Of a stretch of DNA of 64,000 nt, positions 11,301 to 22,780 are shown piece by piece. The DNA lies in the NCBI GenBank assembly GCA_964019335.1, contig OZ025651.1:1-64000 (forward strand). The letters are read 5' to 3'. Position numbers and translations under genes: made by a program. The notes beneath the pieces are model-generated. The model had not been told where the DNA came from and did no database searches. It saw only the letters and a program-made list of their open reading frames with translations. Each line of letters starts with the position of its first letter. The stretch's first letter is position 1. The DNA comes from Diplonema japonicum (taxonomy: Eukaryota; Euglenozoa; Diplonemea; Diplonemida; Diplonemidae).

Positions 11301-13659
11301 TGATGTTCTCAGACAGCTCACGAGCAGCCGCGCCGTTGTACTCCATGAACTCCCCCTCCGCGTCACTCCACCCCGCCTTCACGAGCTGTGGGTGGAGCAC
11401 ATTACCGATAGGAGTCTCTAATGCCTTTTTAGCAGCAGCATTTGCCACTGTTGGTGTTTCACAATTATCGAGCGCGCGCAAAAAGTGCTTTACATCCTCC
11501 GGTATTGATGACGTTGGCGACAGCGTCAACTCTTCGGAGATCGGAATCACACGCTCGTTCTGCCCACAGCATAAGCAAACGCACAGCTTCTGCTTGAGAT
11601 CATGTAAGACACCTTCTTCTTCGTTATCCTTCGTTGACAGCTCGTCTTCCACGTCTCCGCTTTCGAAGTTGTTGATGAGAACAGCAATGAACAAGTTCAG
11701 CACTATGTAGTTCCCTATAACAAAGAGCGACACGAAGTACAAGCAGTAAAAGTTCCCGCTACTTGCGCCCCCGATGCGCATCCCGTTGTACATCACAGTA
11801 TTCCAATCCTCGCCGGTGATCACCTGGAACACTGTTGTCGTTGCTGTCCCCACATCATCAAAGTTCGATCTTGGCAGGTTTACACAGTGGTCGGACGCCG
11901 CCAATATGTATGTTTCATTGTCGGCAAGCCCGCAGAACTTCCCACCGAATAACTGCATGCCCAGAAGTCCGTACACGAAGATCACGAGGATGAGAAGCAA
12001 GGTAAGCACGGAGACACCTTCCAAGGACCTCAAGATGGTTTTAGTGGTTGCCCACAGACCAGGGAACTGCTTAAAGATCCTTGCTAGCCTCAATGAGCGC
12101 AGGACAGAGATACCTGTTTTCTTCCCGGATATCTGATTCTGCACAATGTCTACCAGTGACAGGATCACGATCAAAGCGTCGAACAGGTTGGGGCGGTCAC
12201 GAGCAAACTCTTTTACGCCGTAGCCGTAGAGCTTCAGAAGGGTTTCTGCACCGAAGATGCTTGTGAAAATGTAGTTCAAGATTTCCAGCGTCATTGTCAT
12301 GTCATCGGGCTGCCCATGGTGCTCGATCGCCATGGACAGCGTATTGCAGATGATAACACCAGTGATACACCAATCGAAGTGTTTCGTGCTGATGACCTGT
12401 AGTACCTTTTGTTTCACTTCGCTTGTAAATCTTGCAGTGCTCTCATTTTCCTCTGAGGCGTTACTTGGTATTTCGGTTAAAGCGTCGTCGGATGCCTGCT
12501 GGTTAAGCATCTTCTCCTCCTCCTTACCCTTTGCTTCGAAGAAGGCTATGCTGATCATGACCAGTGCTAGGTTGGATATGAAAAACGATCCCACCAGGAT
12601 CAAGATTCCAAAGTACACCGCTGCCCACGGAGTGGTCCCGTCCATGACGTAGTACATGACATCCGTCCAGCCTTCCAGTGTGACGGCCGTGAAGAGTGTA
12701 AGAAACGAGATGGCAAGGTTGTCAAATGAAACCTTTCCATTGTAAGGATTGAAATCTCTTCGACACTCCCACCCCCATGGGCATTGGTACCCGTGGTGCC
12801 CCGGGTTGTTCAGCCGCGTGCATACCCGTCCTTCTTCAACCTCTGTCAAGGGGGATGCTTTACTGTTGACCTGCACACACCGACTCCGCAGGGCTCCCTT
12901 CCAAAGCTGGATGGCGGTAATTGCAAGAAGAAGGATGAAGAACAGAAACAACAGCAGAACGTCCCCGAGCCTCGGCAGCGACTGCAGCAGCGACGTCACG
13001 ATCAGCCGTACTTCCTTCATGTGATTCACAGCACGGAGGGGTCGCAATAGCCTAAATGCCCTCAAGCCTCCGAGGCCGCTGTTATTGCCCCCTAGAATAC
13101 TTGTCAGTAAGATGCTGATGAGCCCTGCTACAACGATAAAGCAGTCGAGCACACTCCAAGGATCCCGCAAGTATGAGAATGAATGCTCCACAAGGCCTAG
13201 ACCTATGATTTTAATGATCGTTTCGATGGTGAAACAGGCCGTGAAGAAGTAGTCGGTGTACTTCACGATCTGGTTCCGTGTGCTGCTCTCGTTGGCCGTT
13301 GGGTCCTCTATTGCTAGGAACAGGCAATTCAGCATGATCAACAGCAAGGTGATTCTGTCGAACCACTTGTTCTGAATTACGTTTTGTCTCACGTCGTTCC
13401 GCCACTGTGACATTGACAGCTTCTCATCATACACAGCGTTGAGCTGCTTGAAGGCACCGGCACTGGTCCCTAGCGGGAAGCTCGCGAGGTCATCGCGCAG
13501 TGCCAATGTTATCAAGCTAGCCCTTTTACCCTTCAAGATGCTCCCCTTCGACATGGCACTGGGCCGTTTATGCATCAATCTCTCTGCACATATCTGCAGG
13601 TCACTCGCAACATCACCGTGCTGCCCCACCTGGATCAGACTTGCCCTTCGGGTCGCCAT
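8366..13659 (-). CDS. Four-domain voltage-gated calcium channel alpha subunit (EEEE filter)
   Basis: Forms the whole pore of a voltage-gated cation channel, about 1,726 aa in four exons. Introns are 9661-9702 (42 nt), 9529-9564 (36 nt) and 9384-9418 (35 nt), all in domain IV. Each domain has S1-S6 with an S4 of regularly spaced arginines, for example LRAFRLLRPLR in DI, LRSLRLARIFK in DII, FRMMRTLRPLR in DIII and FRVLRLARIIRVIR in DIV. Pore-loop signatures are TLEGW, TGEDW, TLEGW and TGEAW, giving Glu at all four filter positions, the calcium-selective pattern. The C-terminus has an acidic EF-like region and an IQ-like helix (AMQIQKVWRGRKGRH), a probable calmodulin site. The II-III linker has two related modules. 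Extreme C-terminus repeats SQSLEVR. Likely in plasma or flagellar membrane. Confidence 0.93.
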
Positions 13660-13799
13660 TTGATCGCATTGCCCTGCCCACTACAGGGCCCGCGAAGCCT
13701 GGAAGGTGATGGGTACACGCATGGTCAAATATTCGAAACTAAAACAGAAACAAATACAAAAAAGCAAGGTCGCGCACCTCTGGTAAGAGGTTCTTTCAT

Positions 13800-16700
13800 T
13801 CAGCTTTCTTTCTTCACTTCGGTCAGCGTTTTGATAGTCCCACCCTTACGTGCGGCTTTAACGAGCTTCGACTCTTTCTTTGCATCCAGGTACACATTGA
13901 TCAAGTTTACTTCCAATCTCCCCCACTGGTCGAGCGCGCCATCGCTAGTGCGAACTGTGATATGCACCTTGTAGTCTCCAGATGGTGGAGAGAGCGACAT
14001 GTGGGCTCCGGGGGGCACAAAACATATTTGATCATCTGGCAAGCAGGGGGCAAAGTAGCAGAGTCGGAAGAGCTCCTGAAGTCGCTTTCTGTCAACAGTC
14101 CTGCTACCAGGCAGGAAATCAATCCTGACGCGCGTTCTGTGGGTTGAGTACTTGCCGATCAAGTCCTGCCCATAATGCAAACACCCATCCTTCACGTGGT
14201 ACTGGTTGAAACGCTGATACTGTAAGAAGATCGCGTCGCTCGTGGGGTTGTCAGACTCCCTGATGCACACTTCTAAGAAGCCATCATTGAGGGTGATCTT
14301 ATCAGGCAGCGTGCACACTGCCTTCGGTAGCAAGCACACTACCACTGTAGAAGGCGAGAATAAAATGCTAGACTCCATGCCCTGCACGTGGATTAATGGC
14401 AGTGAGAAGTCCACAGTCACTGTCGCTTTTCCATCACCCTTGTGTTTTCCATCACTGACACGAACCCGGTACAGCCTCACTCCTTGGTGGTTCCTGTCAG
14501 GTGAAGGTGCAATGACAGTGTTGCTGTACCCAACACAGTTGAGCACGTAGCTTACCTGCAAGATGCATAACGTGGCAAATAAGCATACCAAAGCTAGCCC
14601 AACCTCTTTTACTACTGAATCGAAGCTGATGCACAAATCGCGTTGGTTATTCTGCTAAAATACAAAACAATACGGTCATACCATCACTGGGCTCTTTACA
14701 AAGGACAGTCTTGCAAACGACTCCTCTGGGTTATTGATGTACAAAGTAGTTTCCCCTTTTGCGTTCTTTTCCGTGTGAACGATAGGTGGGTAGATGGTAG
14801 GGAGGGACTCGCTGCGTGCACGTTTGTTATAGTTATCTATCTGCGATTGCTGCTGCGAAGGTGTCAAGAAGCTCAATGAATCGCCCTTGCAGGCGCCACC
14901 GGTGGCTTCAAATGAAAGCGAGCCGCCGTAGAAATTGTTTGTGTCGGGGTCCTCTAGACAGGCGTCACCCAACGGCGCAAGGATCAATCGCTCGAAGGGG
15001 TCCGTCATGCAACCTTGACGATATTTCCACTTATCATGCATGAGTAGCACATCAGTCGGGTTGTTGACTGCCATTATCTCGCATGACACAAAGGCACCTG
15101 TAGTGGTGGTGCTTGACCCGTCCATCAGGCTGAACCTAAAGAGCTTCTTGAGCACATGCGGATCATTGCTAGTGTTCATGTACGTGATGTTTTTCACAAC
15201 CTGTTGTACATCTTTCCTCTTTACCACAGATGTAGTTACGAAAGTGCACTTCATTCTCCCCTTGCTGGCCTCAATCACACCAATGGGTATGTCACCTCTG
15301 AAAACATCAATCATGTCTGCTTTTGCAAACAACGACTCGTCGTCAGCGGCTGCTTCCTTCAACAACACAAGCCTCTTTGCGACGGCTTCGTGGGCTACTG
15401 TATGGCGCCGTTCAGCTCTAACAGGACCTTCTGGTTCTTTGAATGTTTCAATCAGCGTGCCAAGGGCGGAGAAGGGTGTTGGTAGCAACTCGCGGACGGA
15501 GGCAAGTGCAAGGAGCGAGCTGCCAAGTGAACACACCTCTTCTCCCTCGATTCCTGCCTCCTCTTCCTCCCCTTCCTCTTCTTCCTCCTCTTCGTCATAA
15601 TGTACGGACTCAAGGTCGTCTTGGGAAGTACCGTCAGAGCAAGCAAAGCTCAACTTGTATGTCTGAAGTTCTGCATAGCTGCTGTTCACAGGAAGGACGG
15701 GTCTCGGCACCAACCGAAGCGAGTCGGGCTCGAGGCCTACCTTGATAGAAAGCTCGTCTTCCTCACAAAGCCCTTCAGCGATCTCGACCACAACGCAGCC
15801 GCCACTGTAACTGTCAGTGTGCCCTTCATCGTCCATTGCCACTTCCAGTGGTGCGATTCTCTTGTGCCCGCTGCCCTCAATGTATACAAAATCACTATGC
15901 TTCGGTGGTACTCGCAGCAACCCCATTGTAATGCGCAGCGACACCCTCTCCCTAAGTTCTGTGTTCGGGCAGATCGGAAGCTTCACCAACTTTACCTTGT
16001 CGTCCTCCATCACCTTTTTCACAGTGCTTCCAATCAGCAACTCGATATCGATGTTCCGCACACCGTCCTTGGGGCACAGCATTGTTGATCCAAAGTAGAT
16101 GGATTGTAGTAGTGCCTGCACACCTCGTATTGTTGCCAGGCCATGTGGCATCTCACTGAACTGCACCACAATCTCGCAGCAGTCATTCACATTTAACACC
16201 GGACGCTTCTTTGCAATCTGCTTGCCAGATGTGGTCAGCTGATCCTCCGGGCCCCTGGGGGGCACGAAGGTTGCTATCCCTAAAATGTCGCCTTCGTACC
16301 ATACCTGCACCCTCTTGTACTTACCAGGGATGGGTAGCTGGTAACATTTGATGCAACCTCTTCTGGCGTCAGGGTTGCTGCTGCCTACGACTCTTGTTAT
16401 AGATTTCCTCGGAAATATGTCAAGGATAGTGTGATAGTTGTCTAGCCCAGTGCCAGGCTCGATGCTCTCAATGAGAGGCGATTTGTCTATGCCAGCGTAC
16501 AGCAAGATCTCTGCGTTGCAGTCCTGCTCGTCTGGCTTGATAAACAGACGGTCACCCATCTTGAAGCCGTTCGAAACGCTGACCTTTAAATACCCGCCAC
16601 TGAAGTGCGTGGTGTCCACATCATGAAGTGTTGTATTGGGCAAAACACACCTGCTATTTGGCTTGATGTATTTGTAGAACTGATCGGGCATGTCAGATGC

Positions 16701-19448
16701 CACGGCAGAGCGGAAAAGCAGCTTCTTCTCAGGTACTGTGAGGACGGCGGCGTCGTCGTCTCCACAGATAGTGATCGAAAATGAGATTGACTGCAGCGGT
16801 CTGCCTGGCTCTTTGATCCCAATCACGACGTTCCTTGGGCCTTCCTTCGGGTCAGCAGACAAATTCGAGAACTTTAGCGCCTCAACAAGCACCTTGAGTT
16901 CCTCAGAACGTGTTGCTTCCGTGAGCAGGATACGATGCACTGCACCAGGTGACTTGCACCCGAAGTCGTCAGGGTACATCTCCTGAAGACCTCTTTGCGA
17001 AGGTGGGATTTTGTTCAACAACGCCGTTGGGGGGTGGAACCTCTTCAAAGTTCCTACCTGCAGAGTTCCTATAACCCTGTCCATGCTCATGCAAACCTTC
17101 TCCCCTTCCAACCACAACATGTCGGGTATTCTCCGCAAGTAGATCTGGTCATCTGGTGTGTAGTCCCGAATTTCTATGCTAAGAATGGAGCCTTCAAAGT
17201 TCGACTGCATCTGACTCAGCACAAGCCCCGTCGGTGCTTTGTACAATATCGTAGGGCTTTCAGTTATGACAGGAAGTGACACGAGCGGGCGCTCGTCGGC
17301 GCCCTCCACGTACTCGAAGTCTGCGCAAGACTCAATTCGTAGGTACTTCTGCTGCACAATGGTAGACAAGCAGTACTCTGCTTGCAGAGCAACAAATCTG
17401 TCAGGCTGCACTTGCGCACCAGTGCCTACGAGCAAGTTCACCTCAACAGCAACGTTCTGCATGAAGGGGGGCAGCTTTTTTGTTCCTTCCTGTGTCATGC
17501 AGCACCCAACGGAGGAAATTGTGCTGGATATTTCCGCAACTGTGGCTGTCCCATCTGTGGGCAACAACACAGTCAACTTCGACGACTCACCATTCTTGCC
17601 TTCTGTGATGATATAAGGCGTGTTGATGTGCAGAGTGGCGCTGTAAGCACCGGTGCTGACAACTGAGAACTTCAGCGACCCTCCCCACGGTCTCATTTTG
17701 TAGCCCTCAATCTCTTCCATGCCCATCACTTCCTTGCCAAGAAGGGCCTCATTCTCTGGCCCGAGTCTCGACACTTCTTCAGATAGCGTTGAGCACCATT
17801 GGAATGACATCTTGAAGACTGCCATCTTTTCTGACGCGGTTTGCAGAATTGCTGCAGAGGCCTTCTTCACTGCCTGGTACGTCTTCGTCAACGCCTGTCC
17901 TGTTTGTTGGATCACCTGCGCCACGTTTTCCACCTTCACGTACCACTCTTTGTCAAGACTGCATTTCAGATTCAGCGTGTAGTCCAACATTTCATGGCCT
18001 GGTGCATTGATGAATGACACGGCCGCTGAAGGTAGAGTACTTTCAAAAACCAATTTTGGTAGCTCTTCTAAATACAGTTCGTACTGCCGAAGTGACTGGC
18101 CTAATTTCTCTCTCCTCTCAGTCAGCTGCAGAAACTGTCCTTGAATCGCCTCGATGAACTGCCTCATATACATCTCCTTCCCGACCTTCATACTGTCGAT
18201 CACTTTCCTTGCTTTCTCTTCTTGGTTTGTTATTCTGGAACGCTGTTGGTACTTTTCCAAATTAAACCTCTTCTGCTCTTGCTTTGCGCATTCTTCTTTC
18301 CAAGCCTTCTCGCGTTGCTCTTCTGAGTGCCGTTGGCGCAGTCTGCGCCTTTCCTCTTCTTCTTTTAAGTGTCTTTCTAAAAGCAGCTTCTTGATCACCG
18401 TCTGTGCCTCGTTGAATCTCTCACCCACTTCGTCCTTTGACTGCAGCATCTCAGAAATTATTTTCGTACGTGAACAATAAAAGTCCACTTCTATTGCTGC
18501 CCGCTCGCAGGCATAGTGCGCGAGGCGCTGCTGCTGCTCTTGTGATGCTTTGATCCAACCCCTGTGAGCCACGTGTCTCAGGATGCTGCGAGCTTTCACC
18601 TCAATACCCAGTAACCACGTCCTTCGGAGCTGTTCAACAGCCTCCTCAGCTCCCATGCACCCCACCACCCATGCCTCCATCACTGCAGGCCGTTGTCTGC
18701 TCTCCTCGTTCTCGATGTCTATACTTGCTATTTCTATTTTAATTCGGAGCAGTATCTCTTCACCGGAAATCCTTGCAGCCGCACTTAATGATTCGTAGTA
18801 CTTCAAATACCTGGTGTAGTCACATTTAGCGTTGAATACAATACGCTGTCTGTCAGTCTGTTCCTTTCTCTGTATGGACTTAGCCGCTCTTGTGTCAGGA
18901 CACAGTTCAGAAGTAACTCTCGGCACCTCTTTTGTCGGCTGGACTTCGTGTTTCAGATGCACCGCATTCTCGATCTTCCTCCGCCAGAAGCTACTCACCT
19001 TACATTGGCTGATGTCGACCTTCTCGATGCTCTTGCTGCTAGAAATGGACGAGGCAAGAACCCGGGCACAACGACCTGGGATGTCAGCTGTTCCAAGGTT
19101 GAGGGTCTTGTAGGTGTGGTTGCTCTGGATAGCGTAGCACAGGGCAGGGTAGTCTTCAGGGAGCAGTGCTCTGTCACATAAGTCCAGCGTGTCAGCGGTA
19201 AGTTGAGTCGACCTTAACAAGTCCCGCTTTGTGGCTCGCAGAGTTGCCTGAACAGCAGACGGCCGAACATTCCCCACAGTCACGGGCCTGCGTGCTTCCA
19301 AACAGTTCTCTAGGAGCTCTTTTCGTCTACCTTTATGAGTGGGCTTCGGGAGCCACCCTGGGAGATTCTTGGGAGGAAGTTGTGTGTCGGCGCTCAGGGA
19401 CAAGTTGATGAAAGGAAGATCCATAGCGCCATCCTGCGGTGCGTTCAT
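13800..19448 (-). CDS. Giant coiled-coil protein with repeated bacterial-like beta modules
   Basis: About 1,862 aa in three exons (introns 14655-14681, 27 nt; 14556-14588, 33 nt). I do not recognise an orthologue. Residues about 80-170 resemble a short leucine-rich-repeat section (LDLCDRALL, TLNLGTADIP, IEKVDISQCKVSSF). Residues about 190-450 are charged, helical and coiled-coil-like. The rest contains at least six copies of a module with the pattern [FY]xGGxLxVxIxxGxxxxDxLxI, for example THFSGGYLKVSVSNGFKMGD, and DSYSGGCVVVEIAEG, NNFYGGSLSFEATGG. Such a pattern is common in large bacterial surface proteins with cadherin-like beta-sandwich repeats. There is no signal peptide, so it is probably cytoplasmic or cytoskeletal. 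A run of Glu/Asp lies near residue 1,290. Its IQ-protein and kinesin neighbours hint at a flagellar or cytoskeletal setting. Confidence 0.75.
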
Positions 19449-19557
19449 TTTGAGATGGATAACAAATCATGAAAAGAAAAATCGCAAAAATCGTAAACTG
19501 AAACAAGCAAAAGACAGTGGATATCCGAAAGAGCAATGTAAGTGTGGAAACACTTCG

Positions 19558-19962
19558 CTAGCACTCCCCACAGTCAAACACGTCAGACATACTGCAGCAG
19601 GCCTTGTACCGCACCCAGGAGGATTGGATGACAAGTGCTTTGGAATTGAGGAGTTCGAGGTTGTCAAGCCGGCTGCGCTGGGCTTCTCGCACTCTTTTCA
19701 TCATCTGCAGCCTGAAAATTAAAGGGCGGCACTTCAAGTGGTCTTTGTACCACTTCTGCAAAGTTCGTGCGGCACGGTCTTCGAGCCCATCTACAAAGTG
19801 CAGCCTTGACCCGAGCACCTCAACTGGCGTGCCCACTCCAAATACTTCGTACCTCTGCTTCCCCGCACTTGGGCTTTTATCAATCACGACGTCAAACGGA
19901 AGGCACGCCCCTTGCGTGGTGTCTTCTGTGCTGTTTAAAATTAACGATAACGGCCATCGCAT
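19558..19962 (-). CDS. Small IQ-motif protein
   Basis: 134 aa, single exon. Two IQ-like helices can be seen: AARTLQKWYKDHLKCR near residues 64-79 and ALVIQSSWVRYKACC near 110-124, joined by a basic helical stretch, so a calmodulin- or light-chain-binding role is plausible. The N-terminal 60 residues have no recognised domain. The stop lies 109 nt upstream of the giant coiled-coil gene start and this gene has its own ATG. A link by an unseen intron to that neighbour cannot be ruled out. Confidence 0.55.
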   Translation of the reverse strand: MRWPLSLILNSTEDTTQGACLPFDVVIDKSPSAGKQRYEVFGVGTPVEVLGSRLHFVDGLEDRAARTLQKWYKDHLKCRPLIFRLQMMKRVREAQRSRLDNLELLNSKALVIQSSWVRYKACCSMSDVFDCGEC

Positions 19963-20143
19963 GAAAGTGATTACCCTGTTAAGTGTGTGACGACGGGTAA
20001 TTCAAAATGACAATAAAAGAGAGAGGTGAAATGTCTACAATCTAAGAAATAGTGCTAGAAATGGGAGTATTTTAGTTATTCTGACAACGTTTTACTACAA
20101 TCTAAAAGAAAAAAGAGAAATTAACCATCTAAGTTTGAGAGGG

Positions 20144-22780
20144 TCACTGATCTTGGATAAATTCATGGTTTACACGGAGGAGTTCATGCCTCGTAAGCCA
20201 GTTCTGCTTAATAAAGAAGTTGAGTAGTGCCGTGGATCTATATAAGTCGAGAGACGTGAGAGTGCGTATATCATAAATAGTGAGGAAGTTAAAGCCTGTT
20301 GATAAGATCTGCCCTTTAGCATTGAGATAGTCACAAGGGAGGATGTGGGTGGTCTGGCAAAGGTCGATCTCGGCGGGGAGGAGGTCGGCAGCACCGTTTG
20401 CCTGTGAGATATCAAGTAGGGTTGCCCAGTGGAGCTCACAAGCAGTGACTTGAGTGATGGCCAACATCCAGGCTTCTTTATCTGTGCTTGTCTTGCACAC
20501 AATGTCAATAGTCTGCTTCAGTTCCGAAGCAACAAACGAGATGCCCCTGCCACTGTCGTCGTTCCCAAGCAACACAATATCCAGCCCATCCAAGGGGACG
20601 CTGTCCACCACCTGCCGCTTGCTCGGTACATCATTCTCATCTATGCAACACATACACAGTGCCGTGTCCGTAAGATACAGCATTGCCGTCTCCATGCTGT
20701 GGGCAACGTACACCGGCGACCCATAGTACAGGTAGTCGAGCACGTCCTGGATTAGGTCCTTCATCTTGATGTCTTTTGTGATCGCGTCAGTCGCCTCGTC
20801 CGTTACATCAGGTGCCTGTACGTTCGGCTCTGGTTCTTCCTCTTCAATAGTCTTCTCCTGCTCTTTCTCTTTTGTCAGCACCTTCACCGCCGCCCTCGCT
20901 TCTGTCAGCTCATCTTCAGTGACCGCCAGCTGTTTTTTCAGATATTCGATCTCCTGCAGCAGCTTCTGATCAGGTACCCTACTGCCTACTTCATTCACCT
21001 TTACTTTGTTTTTAATCGTCTTAGCGGTCATCCCGAACAGTAGCGTCGATTTCGTCTCCTTGCGGTGGTCCTCAGCGCGTGTCACGGTGCATATCACAGT
21101 TGTAAGCGAGTTCCCACCCAAGGATTGCTTCAGTACCTTCGTGAGGGAGCTGTTCCTGTACACGATATGCGGTGTATTCCGTGAGAGCTCTGTAATAACC
21201 TTCTTGAGATACGAAAGCGATAGGTTGATCTTTGTGGTTTCCCTCTTCTGCGTAATATCAATAGTCTCCAAAAGTGACTCCGACCCAGCAAGGTCCACGA
21301 GGTTGAATTGGCTCTTACGCACAGTTTTCTTCGCGCTGTCTCTGACGAGGAGAGACAGGCGGAACACAGTGTGAGACCTGCTGCTACGGTCGTTGAGGTT
21401 ACTGAAGCCGACAGAGCGGTTTTCGCTTCCTTGCTTGAGAAGAGAAAGGCAGTCGGCGGCAGTGTGGACAGACTGCTCACGGAGGCCGAGGGGGGTGAAG
21501 AGCCCTGCCTCTGTCTCGCGTAGCTGGACAGGTTTGCAAGAGTCGAGAAGGTCGAAGATATCCTCATTGTAGATCTCAAAATACGTGGCCTTCAGGTCGA
21601 CACCAGTGTGCTGTTGCGCGGCTAGGTCTCCGAGCAGCATAAATAGATCAGTAATAGAACGGGGGATGAGCCCATCAGTCTTGGAACCCCCGTACATGGT
21701 GTGCGTCTTCCCAGACGATGTCTGCCCGTAAGCAAAGACTGTACAGTTGACGCCGCTGATGTACCTCGCGAGGAGGTGCTTCAATTTTGTCATCTCATAA
21801 ACATCAGCATTGCTGGCCTGCTCAGGGATGATGCTGTCGAAGACGTACAGCTTGTTTGGTTCCGAACCATGGCGCATCACGTTGGCCTCGCTGTTCACCA
21901 CCCAGTTCGACGGCCCGCTGCCTAAAAGAGGCTTCAGACGGAGACACACATTGATGCGCTGCTGCTGCTTGACGAGGCCGGACTCGATGGGGTTCGGTCG
22001 TGTAGGGGCAGTGCGTGTGCTGGCCGCGTTGCTATTCATCACAGCAGGAAACATTTTCATCGAAACCTCGATAGAAATCCCACTGCCGAACGACAGCTCA
22101 CCCTTCTTCTCTTGTTCCGAGAACTGCGTGGCATCGAGCTTCACAGGCTGTCCTAGGACAGCACCTGTCTTGCTGTCATGTGCAGTGAGGTACAAAAGGC
22201 ACTTCTTCCCTGATCCACCCGGCATTGCGAAACCAGGATTGCGGTGGAGGGTGACAGGCTTCACTGTTGTTCTTAAGCTGCTCTTCCCGCATGGTGCAGG
22301 GAAAGGGATAGAGGTAGCCTCGACCTCAAGACGCTTTGCTCTGACGTTGATGCTGTCGTGTGGGGTATCAGACTTGTTGATAATATTGTTGAAATTCAGC
22401 TGGATGGTGAAGTGGCCGGACTCCGGGGGGGTTGGTGGTGTGATGCTGTTGCTGGGTTCTTTTCGGACAGCAAAGACATTCTTCCACACCTCCGTCTCCC
22501 CTGCAAGAGAGTGGATGACCTTGATCCGTGCATTGCCTGGGAAGTCTTCTGCTGTGTACACCGTTAACTTTGCAGACCCGCCTGGGGGGATGACACCCTT
22601 GATTGGCGCCACTGTCACATCGCTAGCACACGTGCTTTGTACTTTGAAGTTCACACTCTCCCCAACCATCCCACCGTCGTTTACCATCTCCAAAAACCCA
22701 CCACTCATCACGTCCGTCTCCCTGCTAAACCTCAGCAAGCCTGTTCTCTTGGGCCTGCTACTCGGCACTGATACAACCAT
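20144..22780 (-). CDS. Kinesin with N-terminal beta domains, central motor and C-terminal PH-like domain
   Basis: ATP-driven microtubule motor, 878 aa, single exon. Residues about 20-110 look like an MSP/Ig-like beta domain (ESVNFKV...GVIPPGGSAKLTVYT). Residues about 120-250 resemble a C2-like fold. The motor starts near residue 275 (RINVCLRLKPL) and contains the P-loop GQTSSGKTHT, switch I NDRSSRSH and switch II LVDLAGSE, followed by INLSLSYLKKVI and KTIKNKVKVNEV. A short coiled coil follows (about 610-660). The C-terminus contains a region ending STDKEAWMLAITQV that resembles a PH domain. A central motor behind two N-terminal domains is unusual. I cannot assign a kinesin family. Confidence 0.9.
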   Translation of the reverse strand: MVVSVPSSRPKRTGLLRFSRETDVMSGGFLEMVNDGGMVGESVNFKVQSTCASDVTVAPIKGVIPPGGSAKLTVYTAEDFPGNARIKVIHSLAGETEVWKNVFAVRKEPSNSITPPTPPESGHFTIQLNFNNIINKSDTPHDSINVRAKRLEVEATSIPFPAPCGKSSLRTTVKPVTLHRNPGFAMPGGSGKKCLLYLTAHDSKTGAVLGQPVKLDATQFSEQEKKGELSFGSGISIEVSMKMFPAVMNSNAASTRTAPTRPNPIESGLVKQQQRINVCLRLKPLLGSGPSNWVVNSEANVMRHGSEPNKLYVFDSIIPEQASNADVYEMTKLKHLLARYISGVNCTVFAYGQTSSGKTHTMYGGSKTDGLIPRSITDLFMLLGDLAAQQHTGVDLKATYFEIYNEDIFDLLDSCKPVQLRETEAGLFTPLGLREQSVHTAADCLSLLKQGSENRSVGFSNLNDRSSRSHTVFRLSLLVRDSAKKTVRKSQFNLVDLAGSESLLETIDITQKRETTKINLSLSYLKKVITELSRNTPHIVYRNSSLTKVLKQSLGGNSLTTVICTVTRAEDHRKETKSTLLFGMTAKTIKNKVKVNEVGSRVPDQKLLQEIEYLKKQLAVTEDELTEARAAVKVLTKEKEQEKTIEEEEPEPNVQAPDVTDEATDAITKDIKMKDLIQDVLDYLYYGSPVYVAHSMETAMLYLTDTALCMCCIDENDVPSKRQVVDSVPLDGLDIVLLGNDDSGRGISFVASELKQTIDIVCKTSTDKEAWMLAITQVTACELHWATLLDISQANGAADLLPAEIDLCQTTHILPCDYLNAKGQILSTGFNFLTIYDIRTLTSLDLYRSTALLNFFIKQNWLTRHELLRVNHEFIQDQ

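Noticed and set aside
10415-11710. 431-codon plus-strand ORF opposite the calcium channel
   Set aside because: It is antisense to a clear channel exon; the product is Ser/Thr-rich and without motifs, as expected from a mirror frame.
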